This document shows positions 8,856 to 18,437 of a DNA stretch of 62,372 bases, in pieces. The notes under the pieces were generated by a model. The model made no database searches, was not told the DNA's origin, and saw nothing but the letters and a program-made list of their open reading frames with translations. How positions within the stretch are numbered: position 1 is the stretch's first letter; the number at the start of each line of letters is the position of its first letter. Both the position numbers and the translations under genes were made by a program. The DNA is from Opitutia bacterium (GTDB lineage: Bacteria; Verrucomicrobiota; Verrucomicrobiia; Opitutales; Opitutaceae): positions 1 to 62,372 of the forward strand of contig CANJIU010000053.1 in assembly GCA_947474365.1 (NCBI GenBank), written 5' to 3'.

Positions 8856-11800
8856 ATGCCCCAACCGTTTCATTTCGGTTTTCCCCCGCTCCGCGTGTTC
8901 GGATTTGCGGTGTTTCTCGCCTTGCTGCCGACGCTCCCGGTATTAGCCGCGAGCGCAGCGCCATCCCCTCGGGCATTCGACATCCCCGTGGAAACCGCCG
9001 AACGCTCCCTCAAGCGCTTTTCCGAGCAATCCGGCGTCGACGTCGTCATCGCCACGCAAGTGGGCCGGGAGGTCCGCACCCATGAGGTCAAGGGCGTCAT
9101 GCCGGCGCGCCAGGCCCTCGATACGCTGCTGGCCGGCTCCGGGCTCGTCGCGGTCGAGGACAAAAACTCGGGCGCCTTCACCGTCATGCGGGGAAACGAA
9201 CCAAACGCCGAACGGGCGGCACCGCGTGACGCGCCGGCGGAGGTTCTCAAGTTGAACCCCTTCGTCGTGGATTCCTCCTCGGACCGGGGTTACTACTCCT
9301 CGCAAACGCTCGCGGGCGGCCGGCTCAAGACCCAGTTGAAAGACGTCGCCACGTCCGTGCAGGTGGTGACCACCGAGATGCTGCAGGATATTGGCGCGAC
9401 CAGCCTGGATGAAGTGCTCCAATACACGACCAATACCGATGCCGTGGGCGTGATGAGCAACTACGCGGGGCTCCAGGATGGCGACGGGACGGGGACGCTC
9501 AACCAATCCGAGGCCCGCCAGAACCCGGGTGACGCCAATCGGGTCCGTGGGATGGCGGCACCGACCCGGACCACGAATTATTTTGAGACGTTGATCCCGT
9601 TCGATTCCTACAATTCAGGACGCATCGACATCAACCGGGGCGCCAATTCGTTCCTTTTCGGTCTGGGTTCGCCGAGTGGCATCATCAACAATTCACTCGC
9701 CGATGCCGAACTGAACAAGGATTCGATCACAGTCGACTCCCAGGTTTCGACCCAGAATTTCGAGAAAAACACCTCGAAGCGCGCGTCGGTCAACCTCAAC
9801 AAGGTAATTATTCCCAAGCGGCTCGCCATCCGGGTGGCGGGTCTGGAAAACCGCGAGGAATACATGCAGCACCCGGCGCATACGGACTCTTCGCGGAGGT
9901 ATGCCGCGCTCAAACTCAAACCCTGGGCCGAGCACAGCATCAGCTTGAGCGCCAATTACGAAACGGGGACGATCAAGTCAGTTCCGGTGGACCGGCTCGG
10001 TCCGCTGGAGACCCTGTCCACCTTCATCAACGATCCCTACGGGACCAAATGGAAGGGCGTGGGGACGGTGACCAATGCGGCCGGCCGGCGCGTGCAGGAT
10101 CCATTCGGCAACATCCTGCTGAACAGCACGGGCGGGAACGTGGGCTATCTCGGCCGGGACATCAACGGCGTGCCGCTCACGATCGCGCAATACGACACGT
10201 TCCTCAAACGCAACGGCTGGGCCTCGGTCTATGACGGAACCGAAAACGCCGCCGGTCTGCCGACGCGGGCCGTGCACACCGGATGGACCAACGGCCGGAT
10301 TGGCCGGGGCAGCCGAACCTTCGATCCCGATAATAATCTCTTGGGCAACAATCAGGCGGTGCTCGCGAAAAATCTCTCCAACACGGAAATCGTCTCCCCG
10401 GCATTTGACGGGTTTTCCCGGCAAGGCTTGGTGGGCTACGACGTATTTGATTTCAGCCGACATCTGATGGCGGGCTCGATCGACAACTTCAGGAACAATT
10501 TCGACCGGCATATCATCTCGCTGGAGGCGGTTTCCAAACGCGGCGATTACGGCCTGGAACTCGCCTATGCGGACGAGGTGTGGAAGCGCGACAGCTTCGT
10601 CGCCGTGAACGCTCCCGAGCTCGATATTGATGTGAATTACTCCTTCCCGATCGGGCCAAACGCATTGTTTGGAAACACCAATCCCAATTTCAGCCGGCTC
10701 TACTTTTATGCGCCGTCGTCCAATCAGACCCTGAATACGGACAAGCGGGAAACGATCCGGGCGACCGCCTTTGCCCAGTTCGACTTCGCGAAGAAGTTCG
10801 ATCGCGGCCTGCTCAAGTGGTTTGGGCGCCATCGCGTGTCCGGGCTATATGATCAAAATACTCTGAACCAAAAGCGGTTCGTGGACAAGCCGCTGGTCTA
10901 TGGCAACGATGCCGCCTTTCATCTCGGGGACGCGCGGGCGACCATCTTTCAGCGCCAGTGGTCGGGCATCTTCTATGTCAGCGGGCCGAATCCCCAGGCC
11001 TTCGAAAACCCCAACTTCAAAGTCTCCGACTTCAAGACCGCCGGACTGGCCCCCAGTGCATCGGTAAAATATCCGAAGGGCGTGCAGATACCTCTCGCCT
11101 ACCTGAGCGAGGGCAATCCGGCCCGGGACGCCGCCTGGAACGTACCGATTGGAGATGAGACGACGGCGATTGGTTCGTTTACGCCCGCCTTTACGCCCTT
11201 CTCGGGCGTATTGACGAGGACGAAGACTGAGTCGATGGCCTTGAACCTGCAGAGCTTCTTTCTCCGGGATCACGTGGTGGCAAATCTCGGCTGGCGCAGC
11301 GACGAGGTGTCCCTCGCTCGAAACGGAACACCCCCGCTCAACGCGGATACCACCCCGATTCGAGATTCCGCCGTGTTCAATCTGAACGACACCCCGGCGC
11401 GGGTTGAAAAGCAAAGTAACTTCTCCTACGGGCTGGTGCTGAAAGTCCCGTCCAAGTGGCTGCCGAGGAGCACGGGGCTGACGTTTCACTTTGGTCACTC
11501 CGATAACTTCGTGCCCAATCCGGGCGGCTTCGATCTCGAGGGCCATTCCGTGCCGAATGCGGCGGGGAAGACCCGGGAATACGGCGTAACCGTCAGTGCG
11601 TTGAACGACAAGCTCGTCGCCCGCCTCAACGTGTACAGAGGCAGCGTGGTCAACCAAAACTTCAGTGGCACCACCGGGGCCGTTACAACGCTGAGCAACG
11701 CGCATATTGCCCGCAATTTCAACGGCCTTTATCTCGACATGGATCAGTATGACCGCAATCGGGACGGAATTTTTGACCTCGTCCAGGATCCCTTGGATCG

Positions 11801-12782
11801 CACCGGCAGGACCTTTATTGATCCGGACAAGAACCGGAACGGCATTCTGGACAAGGTCGAGCCGGGTGGCGCGGAGTATGTGCCTGGAGCCACGTACATG
11901 CCACTGGATCAGTTCACCAAGATTTTCAAGCAGTACGACGCGTTCTACAATGCATGGGCGAAAAAGACGGCCGAGGCCGTCCTGATTCCCGGGACCGTGA
12001 GCGGATCCAACGCTGATGCCGTGGCATCGAGCGGCAGCGGCCTGTCTGAAGTCCTGACCGATACCGTGGACCTGGTGGCCAAGGGAATCGAGTTCGAGCT
12101 GACCTACAACCCGACGCCCAATCTGCGCTTTTCCTTCAACGTCGCGCAACAGCAGTCGCAGCTTTCGAATGTCGCTCCGCGCCTGGAAAAGATGATCAAG
12201 GACCTGATCGCCATCGCGGAGTCGGTTCCGCTCGGTCCGTATCTCGTGGGCAGTCAGCAGGCGATCAACCGGCTCACCACGCCGTTGGCGACGACCGCGT
12301 TTGCCAGCAACACGATGACCGGGGTTTGGCTGCGCGCCAACAATGTCGGAGGGGTGTACTTCGCGCAGAAGGCGCTCGCCGGCTCGGATAATCCCGAAGT
12401 ACGGAAGTACCGCGCGAACCTGCTGGGAAATTACTCGTTCTCGGAAGGACGCCTCAAGGGGATCGGCGTGGGGGGAGCATTTCGTTGGCAGGACAAGGCG
12501 GCGATTGGTTATCCCGTCATCTATGACCCGACCACCGGGGTGCCGATCAAGAACGTCACCAAACCCTATTATGACGACGGGAGCAAATACGTCGACTGCT
12601 GGGTCGGCTATAAGCGGAAGTTTCTCCAGGGGAAAGTCGGCTGGAAGGTGCAGTTGAACATCCGCAATGTCTTCGCCGATGGCGATCCGGTCGTCGTCCA
12701 GGTTCAGCCCAATGGCGCACCCGCCCGGGTGTCGATTCCCGTCCCGCGGCAATTCGTGCTGTCGAACACGTTCACGTTTTGA
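8856..12782 (+). CDS. FecA-type TonB-dependent receptor with STN domain
   Basis: A large (1308 aa) outer-membrane receptor with a signalling domain. It has a signal peptide (FGFAVFLALLPTLPVLAASA), then an STN module at about residues 40-110 (RAFDIPVETAERSLKRFSEQ, SGLVAVEDKNSGAFTV). A TonB-box-like LKLNPFVV follows, then the plug (LAGGRLKTQLKDVATSVQVV), and the barrel ends in NTFTF with the usual C-terminal aromatic residue. Residues 966-974 (DRNRDGIFD) and 991-999 (DKNRNGILD) look like calcium-binding loops in an extracellular insertion. It follows FecR by 84 bp and is the probable surface sensor of the sigma/FecR pair. Its size, well above the roughly 700-800 aa of siderophore receptors, argues for a bulky ligand such as an oligosaccharide. 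Confidence 0.93.
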   Translation: MPQPFHFGFPPLRVFGFAVFLALLPTLPVLAASAAPSPRAFDIPVETAERSLKRFSEQSGVDVVIATQVGREVRTHEVKGVMPARQALDTLLAGSGLVAVEDKNSGAFTVMRGNEPNAERAAPRDAPAEVLKLNPFVVDSSSDRGYYSSQTLAGGRLKTQLKDVATSVQVVTTEMLQDIGATSLDEVLQYTTNTDAVGVMSNYAGLQDGDGTGTLNQSEARQNPGDANRVRGMAAPTRTTNYFETLIPFDSYNSGRIDINRGANSFLFGLGSPSGIINNSLADAELNKDSITVDSQVSTQNFEKNTSKRASVNLNKVIIPKRLAIRVAGLENREEYMQHPAHTDSSRRYAALKLKPWAEHSISLSANYETGTIKSVPVDRLGPLETLSTFINDPYGTKWKGVGTVTNAAGRRVQDPFGNILLNSTGGNVGYLGRDINGVPLTIAQYDTFLKRNGWASVYDGTENAAGLPTRAVHTGWTNGRIGRGSRTFDPDNNLLGNNQAVLAKNLSNTEIVSPAFDGFSRQGLVGYDVFDFSRHLMAGSIDNFRNNFDRHIISLEAVSKRGDYGLELAYADEVWKRDSFVAVNAPELDIDVNYSFPIGPNALFGNTNPNFSRLYFYAPSSNQTLNTDKRETIRATAFAQFDFAKKFDRGLLKWFGRHRVSGLYDQNTLNQKRFVDKPLVYGNDAAFHLGDARATIFQRQWSGIFYVSGPNPQAFENPNFKVSDFKTAGLAPSASVKYPKGVQIPLAYLSEGNPARDAAWNVPIGDETTAIGSFTPAFTPFSGVLTRTKTESMALNLQSFFLRDHVVANLGWRSDEVSLARNGTPPLNADTTPIRDSAVFNLNDTPARVEKQSNFSYGLVLKVPSKWLPRSTGLTFHFGHSDNFVPNPGGFDLEGHSVPNAAGKTREYGVTVSALNDKLVARLNVYRGSVVNQNFSGTTGAVTTLSNAHIARNFNGLYLDMDQYDRNRDGIFDLVQDPLDRTGRTFIDPDKNRNGILDKVEPGGAEYVPGATYMPLDQFTKIFKQYDAFYNAWAKKTAEAVLIPGTVSGSNADAVASSGSGLSEVLTDTVDLVAKGIEFELTYNPTPNLRFSFNVAQQQSQLSNVAPRLEKMIKDLIAIAESVPLGPYLVGSQQAINRLTTPLATTAFASNTMTGVWLRANNVGGVYFAQKALAGSDNPEVRKYRANLLGNYSFSEGRLKGIGVGGAFRWQDKAAIGYPVIYDPTTGVPIKNVTKPYYDDGSKYVDCWVGYKRKFLQGKVGWKVQLNIRNVFADGDPVVVQVQPNGAPARVSIPVPRQFVLSNTFTF

Positions 12783-12957
12783 TGAGCAACGGCCGCAGCA
12801 CGGTCGGGCCGAAACGGGCGAATTTTGAAGATCCTCAGTGGATACTTCCTTTCGCGCGTTGAGACACGCCCGGCGCCCTGCGAACGGAAAAAACAAGGGA
12901 CGACAAATTTCCGGGCACTACCAACAGGCGAACTATCCAGAACCAGCTGCTCACTTC

Positions 12958-12963
12958 AGGGAG
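12958..12963 (+). promoter_or_regulatory. ribosome-binding site deciding the start of the glycosidase-like gene
   Basis: AGGGAG sits 8 bases before the ATG at 12972. It therefore favours that start over the in-frame ATG at 12966, which is too close, and over a start at 12825, which would add a non-secretory N-terminus. It is one of the few clear Shine-Dalgarno sequences in the window. Confidence 0.6.
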
Positions 12964-12971
12964 ACATGCTC

Positions 12972-14195
12972 ATGAAAAAATTATTTGGCGCCATCTGCGC
13001 TGTGATTTGTGCGGCTACTGTCGGCCAGGCGGCCGACGCCGCCGGCCCATTGCCCGTGCGGCCCCGCGAGTTCAAGGACTCCTACCCGAAATTTTCCTGG
13101 GACCGCGTGCCCCTCTACCAGCATGTGCGCAAGGGCACCTCCTTCACGCCGGAGGAGATTCGTTACCTCGCGACCTTTCCCCTCATCACCTTTGAAAAAA
13201 CGACGGGCGCGCAGCAGTTCGGCTCGACCGAAGCCGGCACGCTCGCCGCCGCGCGCGCGGTGAAACAGCTCAACCCGGCGGCCACGATTCTCTACTACCG
13301 CAACGTCATCGTGCACTACGGCTCCTATGCCGCCAACGCGCAGCTGGAAGGATTTTCCAGTGCGTTTCTGACCGGCAAGGACGGCAGAGGCCGGCTCGTT
13401 CGCAACACGGTCGAAGCGTACGACCTCACGAATCCCCGGCTCCGCACATGGTGGCTGGACGGCGTGCGCACGGTGTGCGCCGACCCCGCGATCGACGGCG
13501 TGTTTCTCGACGGCAACGTCAAGGTGCTCGAACCGGCGTATCTTCTGAAGGAGCTGGGCGCAGCCCGGAAAAACGCCGTCGTGGCCGGATATCACGAACT
13601 GATGCAGGCGACCCGCGCCGCGATCGGTCCCAAAAAACTCATGATCGCCAACCTCGTGCGCGCCCGCTTCCCTGATTCGGGCCTGGGCTGGCTCGACGCG
13701 TTCGACGGGACCTACGTCGAGGGCTTCGAGACCACGGTCGGCGCAACGTCGCGCGAGGACTATGTCGCGAAGGGCATCGCCGCGACCCAGGCCGCGGCCC
13801 GGCGCGGTGCGATCGTGGCCTTCACCGCCGGGGTCGGGAAATCCGTGGCCGACGAGGAGACCAACGCGCAACTGACGGACGAAGTTCGCCACCGCGCCAC
13901 CAAGGACGCTGAAACGCAACGACGGCTCACGTATTGTCTCGGGATGTTTCTCATCTGCGCGGAGGAGTATTCCTACTTCCTCGCCCACGACGGCTACGAC
14001 GCGACCAGGAGTTCGACGTGGCTGAAGCGCCCGCCGGAATTCGATCATCCCCTCGGTCCGCCCCAGTCACCGGCCAAACGCGATGGCTACATCTACACCC
14101 GCGAATTTCAGCACGCGTCAGTGCGGATCGATGTCAAAACCGAGCACGCAACGATCAGGTGGCATCGGGAGGCGTCCGCTCCCGCAGCGAAGTAA
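12972..14195 (+). CDS. exported putative glycoside hydrolase (TIM-barrel type)
   Basis: A 407-aa exported protein. The signal peptide MKKLFGAICAVICAATVGQA is followed by a barrel-like pattern seen in putative glycosidase families of the GHL type. Supporting segments are YLATFPLITFEKTTGAQ, AARAVKQLNPAATILYYRNV, DLTNPRLRTWWLDGV and PAIDGVFLDGN, where Asp and Glu residues sit at strand ends as in retaining glycosidases. Near the end comes YVEGFETTVGATSREDY. The family assignment is from the general pattern, not from a recognised signature, and the catalytic pair is not certain. It lies 189 bp after the FecA-type receptor and 40 bp before the DUF1552 gene, so it is probably in the same transcription unit. 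Confidence 0.6.
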   Translation: MKKLFGAICAVICAATVGQAADAAGPLPVRPREFKDSYPKFSWDRVPLYQHVRKGTSFTPEEIRYLATFPLITFEKTTGAQQFGSTEAGTLAAARAVKQLNPAATILYYRNVIVHYGSYAANAQLEGFSSAFLTGKDGRGRLVRNTVEAYDLTNPRLRTWWLDGVRTVCADPAIDGVFLDGNVKVLEPAYLLKELGAARKNAVVAGYHELMQATRAAIGPKKLMIANLVRARFPDSGLGWLDAFDGTYVEGFETTVGATSREDYVAKGIAATQAAARRGAIVAFTAGVGKSVADEETNAQLTDEVRHRATKDAETQRRLTYCLGMFLICAEEYSYFLAHDGYDATRSSTWLKRPPEFDHPLGPPQSPAKRDGYIYTREFQHASVRIDVKTEHATIRWHREASAPAAK

Positions 14196-14235
14196 TCGCC
14201 GGCTGCCACCGTTGCAGATCCTCAAAATTTTCCTC

Positions 14236-15516
14236 ATGTCGCACCTCTCCTCCCCACCGCGAAAAACCGAGATGTCACGGCGGACCTTTCTCAAGGCTGC
14301 GGGCATCACCATCGCACTGCCGTCGTTCGAGTCGCTCGCGGCCTCGCCCCGGACGAAACCGCCGATGCGAATGGTCTGCGTCGCCAGCGCGTTGGGCATG
14401 AACCCCGCGACGTTTTTCCCCCGCTCGTTCGCGCGCGGCTATGAATTTTCGCCGGTGCTGGGGCCGCTGGCCGGACTGCGCGATGACTTCACGGTGTTCT
14501 CGCACATGGATCACCCCACCATCTACACGAAGCACGGCTCGATGAGCTCGCTGCTTAGCGGTGTCGATCCCGAGCATGCGGCCGTCGGCGCAAACGTGTC
14601 GATGGATCAGCTGGCGGCGGCGCACGTGGGCTACCAGACGCGTTTTCCATCGGTGCACATCTCGCTGGGCGGGAGCCAGGGCAACTCGTGGAGTTCCTCG
14701 GGCATCAAGGTGCGCGAGGAATCCGATCCGCTGGAGCTGTTTCGCAAACTGTTCGTGAACGATCCGGAGGCGGCGAAGCAGGCCCGCAAGCTGGAACTCG
14801 ATCAGCAGGGCAGCGTGCTCGATCTCGTGCGCGAACAGACGAGACGCTTCGAACGCACCATCAACCAGCCCGATCGGGAAAAGCTGGATGAATACCTGAC
14901 GGCGATCCGCGAGGCGGAAGTGGGCATCCAGGGCATGAAGCGCTGGCAGGACATCCCGAAGCCGAAGGTCGGGTTCGACGCGACGACCCGGGCGCACAGC
15001 GGCACGGACTACGCCACCTTGTCCCCGCTGATGTTTGACCTGCTGTTCCTCGCGATTCAATCGGACACGAGCCGCGTCTTCACCGCGGGTTTCGGGATGC
15101 ACAACCACATCATCGAACTCGACGGCGTGAAGGAAGGCTACCACGGCCTGACGCACCACGGGCAGTTGCCCGACCGGCTGAAGCAGCTCCAGATCATCGA
15201 GACTTTCTATATCGCGCAACTGGCCCGCTTCGTCGGGAAACTGAAGCAGTCGCGCACCGGGCAGGGCAACCTGCTCGACGAGACCATGGTGTTTTTCGGC
15301 AGCGGTCTTGGGGATGCCGCCCGCCACTCGAATCGCGATCTGCCTCTGATCCTGGCGGGCGGCGGCTTCCGCCACGGGTCGCATCTGAACTGCAAACGGC
15401 CGAACGGCGAGCAGACGCCGTTGAACAACCTCTTCACGACGATGCTCCGGAACTTCGGCCTCGAAATCGATCGTTTCAACAACGCCACGGGTACGATGAG
15501 CGCGCTGACAGCGTGA
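14236..15516 (+). CDS. DUF1552 protein with Tat signal
   Basis: A 426-aa protein of the DUF1552 family, common in planctomycetes, verrucomicrobia and myxobacteria and almost always next to a PSD-type cytochrome. The start at 14236 gives a twin-arginine signal (Arg15-Arg16 in SRRTFLKAAGITIALPSF), implying export of a folded protein. Characteristic segments are MVCVASALGMNPATFFP, FTVFSHMDHP, VDPEHAAVGANVSMDQLAA, FGMHNHIIELDGVKEGYHGL, MVFFGSGLGDAARHSNRDLP and LAGGGFRHG. The HGL/HHG and GSGLGD region resembles the C-terminal part of DUF1501/alkaline-phosphatase-like proteins. Its function is unknown. Its stop overlaps the GTG of the cytochrome (GTGA, 15513-15516), so the two probably work as a pair, perhaps as a surface oxidoreductase. 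Confidence 0.88.
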   Translation: MSHLSSPPRKTEMSRRTFLKAAGITIALPSFESLAASPRTKPPMRMVCVASALGMNPATFFPRSFARGYEFSPVLGPLAGLRDDFTVFSHMDHPTIYTKHGSMSSLLSGVDPEHAAVGANVSMDQLAAAHVGYQTRFPSVHISLGGSQGNSWSSSGIKVREESDPLELFRKLFVNDPEAAKQARKLELDQQGSVLDLVREQTRRFERTINQPDREKLDEYLTAIREAEVGIQGMKRWQDIPKPKVGFDATTRAHSGTDYATLSPLMFDLLFLAIQSDTSRVFTAGFGMHNHIIELDGVKEGYHGLTHHGQLPDRLKQLQIIETFYIAQLARFVGKLKQSRTGQGNLLDETMVFFGSGLGDAARHSNRDLPLILAGGGFRHGSHLNCKRPNGEQTPLNNLFTTMLRNFGLEIDRFNNATGTMSALTA

Positions 15517-17867
15517 ACTCCGCCATGAAGCTTGCGATTTCAATGCTTGCGCTGGGCCTTCCGGCCGTCGCGGCGGCGGCACCCGACCTCGGTCCGCCGC
15601 AACCGTTCTTCCAGAACTACTGTGTCTCGTGCCACGGTGCGGAAAAACAAAAGGGCGGCGTCCGGCTCGACGACGCGGCCGGGATCGACGCCGCCCTCTG
15701 GCAGAACATCTACCGGCAACTAGCCAGCCAGGAAATGCCGCCCGACGAAAAACCTCAGCCCACGGCCGACGAGCGGCGCGGGCTGATGCACACCGCGCTC
15801 GCCCGCGCGACAGAGCGTCCGGCGATCGCTTCCACCGGGTTTCGACGGCTCAATCAGAGGGAGTACGGCAACACCGTCCGCGATTTGCTCGGGCTGCGGC
15901 AGGGAACCTACGATCCCGGCGAATACATCTACAAAGACGACGTCAACGCCGGCTTCGACACCCAGGCCGCGTCACTCGTCATCTCCCACGAATTGTTGCT
16001 CGAATACCTGCGCTCCGCGGAAAAAAGCCTCCGCCACGCGCTGTTCACCACCGGGAGTGCGCGGCCCGCCGCCAGCGTCATCGACGTGAATCTGGCAAAA
16101 ATGACCGGCACGTCCCGGCGCTATATCAATGTCGCGCCCGGCTACGCGATCACGCGTTCCGCCGGCCGGGAAAAGCTCTACGACGGCGAGGCCACGCGGA
16201 CGATGCGGTACCCCGGCCGATACACCATCACGGTGACGGCGTCGGGCACGGACCGGGATCGCTATCCGGTCCGATTCGAACCGGCGGAAGGTCCGGTGAT
16301 CATGGGCTTCGGCATCATGGCGGACAGTGCCGAAAGCCTGGCCCTCACGGGCATGCTGCAGCGGACTTTCACCCTGAAGGACGACACGGAGCAGACCTTC
16401 ACGTTCAACACCTGGATCGACAAGGGCCACTTCCCCTATCTGTCGTTTGTCAACGGTTCCGACAAGCCGATCACCCAGGTTCGCGCCACCATGCGGCGCG
16501 GCCTGCTCAAAGATTCCGCCGACAACGAGCCGTACGTCGGGCCGGGCATCCGCGTGAGCCGGTTCACGATCGCCGGACCCTACTTCGACGAATGGCCGGC
16601 CGAATCGCTGCGGGCGGTTTACACCGCGGATCAGATCCCCGATATCGAAGACGCCGCCGCCCGGGCGCAGGTCCTTGAGCGCTTCGCGACCCGCGCGTTT
16701 CGCCGGCCGGTGACCACAGAGGAAATCATCCCCTACCTCCGGTTCCTGGAAGCCAGACACGCGGCCGGCCAGAACTGGCACGAGTCGCTCCTCCGCACCC
16801 TCGCGGCCATGATGTCCTCGGCGGACTTCCTCTATCTGCGGGAGGAGGGCGGCGAACTCGCCCCGCACGCGCTCGCCAGCCGCCTCAGCTACTTTTTGTG
16901 GAGCACGATGCCCGACGCCGAGCTCACCGCGCACGCCAACTCGAGCAAACTCACGGAGCCGGCCGTGCTGCGCTCACAGGTGGCTCGGATGCTCGCCGAT
17001 CCGCGCGCCGAGCAATTTTCCCGCAGCTTTGTGGATCAGTGGCTCGCACTCCGCACGCTCGGGAGCATGCCGCCGGATGTGAGGAGCCCCGAATTCAGAA
17101 TCTACTTCCGCCGCAAGCTCGAACCCGCGATGCGCACCGAAACGGGTTTGTATTTTCGTCATGTCCTGCGGGAAAACCGCAGTGTGCGCGACTTCATCGA
17201 TTCCGACTACTCGATCATCAATGCCGGGCTCGCAGAACTCTACGAGGTGCCGTTCCCGGGAGGCGCCGGCTTCACCCGCGTCACCTTTCCGCCGGAAGCC
17301 CGGCGCGGCGGCATCCTCGGGCACGGCAGCGTCCTGACCCTGTCCGCCAACGGGGTCGAAACCTCCCCCGTGCTACGCGGCCACTGGGTGCTGAAGCACT
17401 TCCTCGGCACGCCGCCGCCACCGCCGCCGAAGGAGGTGCCCGCGCTCGTTCCCGATCTCAACGGCCTGACCACCGTGCGTGAACTGCTGGCCAAGCACCG
17501 CAGCGACGCGGCCTGTCTGGAGTGTCATCGCCAGATGGATCCCCTCGGCTTCGCCCTGGAGGCCTACGATCCGATCGGCCGTCTCCGCTCGTCCTATTCC
17601 AAGAACAAGCCGGTCAGCACGGAGGGAGACTACAAAGGCAGGCCGTTCAACGACATCGCCGGCCTGAAAACAATCATGCTCACCCAACTCCGGCCTTTCG
17701 CCCGCAATCTCGTGGTCCGCATCGCGGAATATGGTAAAGGCCGGAAGCTCGTCGCCGGCGACTACAAGACGGTTGAGGACATCCTCGATCGCGCCGCAGC
17801 GGACGAATTCCGCTTGCAGGATCTTGTCACCCGGATTGCGACGAGCGAACTCCTGACGTGGCGATAG
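15513..17867 (+). CDS. PSD-type multidomain cytochrome (DUF1587/1592/1588/1585)
   Basis: A 784-aa exported heme protein. After the signal peptide (LAISMLALGLPAVAAAAP) an N-terminal cytochrome module has NYCVSCHGAEKQKGGVRLDD (Cys37, Cys40, His41). It is followed by FRRLNQREYGNTVRDLLGL (DUF1587), a beta-rich part, ASRLSYFLWSTMPDAEL and FVDQWLALRTL (DUF1592). Then come RRGGILGHGSVLTLSANGVE (DUF1588) and ACLECHRQMDPLGFALEAYD (DUF1585, a second CxxCH at Cys668-Cys671-His672). It starts at GTG 15513, coupled to DUF1552, or possibly at ATG 15525. The family is thought to be redox-active at the cell surface, but its substrate is not known. The 570-bp gap after it may end the first half of the operon. 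Confidence 0.9.
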   Translation: MNSAMKLAISMLALGLPAVAAAAPDLGPPQPFFQNYCVSCHGAEKQKGGVRLDDAAGIDAALWQNIYRQLASQEMPPDEKPQPTADERRGLMHTALARATERPAIASTGFRRLNQREYGNTVRDLLGLRQGTYDPGEYIYKDDVNAGFDTQAASLVISHELLLEYLRSAEKSLRHALFTTGSARPAASVIDVNLAKMTGTSRRYINVAPGYAITRSAGREKLYDGEATRTMRYPGRYTITVTASGTDRDRYPVRFEPAEGPVIMGFGIMADSAESLALTGMLQRTFTLKDDTEQTFTFNTWIDKGHFPYLSFVNGSDKPITQVRATMRRGLLKDSADNEPYVGPGIRVSRFTIAGPYFDEWPAESLRAVYTADQIPDIEDAAARAQVLERFATRAFRRPVTTEEIIPYLRFLEARHAAGQNWHESLLRTLAAMMSSADFLYLREEGGELAPHALASRLSYFLWSTMPDAELTAHANSSKLTEPAVLRSQVARMLADPRAEQFSRSFVDQWLALRTLGSMPPDVRSPEFRIYFRRKLEPAMRTETGLYFRHVLRENRSVRDFIDSDYSIINAGLAELYEVPFPGGAGFTRVTFPPEARRGGILGHGSVLTLSANGVETSPVLRGHWVLKHFLGTPPPPPPKEVPALVPDLNGLTTVRELLAKHRSDAACLECHRQMDPLGFALEAYDPIGRLRSSYSKNKPVSTEGDYKGRPFNDIAGLKTIMLTQLRPFARNLVVRIAEYGKGRKLVAGDYKTVEDILDRAAADEFRLQDLVTRIATSELLTWR

Positions 17868-17916
17868 TTCTCCGCGACGGCAACGGTATGCTTTCGGTAC
17901 ATCACGCTCCGCGCGT

Positions 17917-18005
17917 ATCCCAGTATTTGGACTGTGCAGGCGACCGATGAATTCTGAGCTGCAAATTCTGGAGCCGCGACGCCCCCAGTGTCCAGAAATT
18001 GAGAT
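17917..18005. repeat. short copy of an interspersed element with terminal inverted repeats
   Basis: Read in reverse complement, this 89-bp stretch matches the element at 55310-55438. Shared pieces are CAGTATTTGGAC near one end, GTGCAGGCGACCGA, GAGCTGCAAATTCTGGAGCC, CGCGACGCCCCC and CAGTGTCCAGAAATTGAGAT at the other end. It lacks about 40 bp that form the central GC-rich hairpin in the longer copy. The termini are imperfect inverted repeats of each other, as in a MITE. Confidence 0.7.
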
Positions 18006-18114
18006 GCGCCCTCACGATCTGATCGCGCCTCGACTTCCGCCACCGCACAGCCTTCGGTCTGATGGCCCTGTTCCACCCGGGCCAGCATCCCTCCCCCCGA
18101 AACGACACCCCTTC

Positions 18115-18340
18115 GTGAACCACTCGCGGTTTTCCCTCCTCTTCGTGGCGACGACGGCCACCGTTACGGCCGCCCTCACGCCGCACGCGATCCTAATCGC
18201 AGGCCCGCGGCACAACCGGTCCGAACCGCGCCCGCTTCGCTTCAGGCCGCCGAACACGTCGCGTTCGACCTCGCTGCCGATCCGGACGGCCAATCGCTCG
18301 AAAAATCCTTCACCCATTTCCCGTGCCGAGGTCGCCCACG
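18115..18340 (+). pseudogene. possible decayed ThuA-like N-terminus
   Basis: From a GTG at 18115 the frame reads VNHSRFSLLFVATTATV and then LTPHAILIAGPRHN. That is a signal-peptide-like segment followed by the first beta strand expected of a ThuA protein (compare KPHAVLVAGTLHY in the intact gene at 19994). Homology is then lost. A different frame from about 18240 gives LQAAEHVAFDLAADPDGQ, which is also coding-like. The pattern suggests a frameshifted, truncated paralogue or remnants of two genes. Chance similarity is possible because the match is short. Confidence 0.35.
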
Positions 18341-18437
18341 ACCTCCTCACACCTGCCGTCAATGGCACATGCCGCGTCTGCCGTCGCCCGCCAGTCCTCC
18401 CCACCGACCGTCTCGTCCTTCTCATCCCGACCACTCC

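Larger units (their letters stand above)
17868..18437. other. 570-bp gap with a repeat and a probable gene remnant
   Basis: There is no intact gene between the PSD cytochrome and the second sulfatase. The gap holds a short copy of an interspersed inverted-repeat element (17917-18005) and, from 18115, coding-like pieces resembling the start of the ThuA gene at 19994. I found no terminator. The gap may separate two transcription units. Confidence 0.6.

Noticed and set aside
10845..12896. A 683-codon minus-strand frame opposite the FecA-type receptor
   Set aside because: The sense strand encodes a continuous 1308-aa receptor with plug and barrel features; the antisense product has no recognisable domain.
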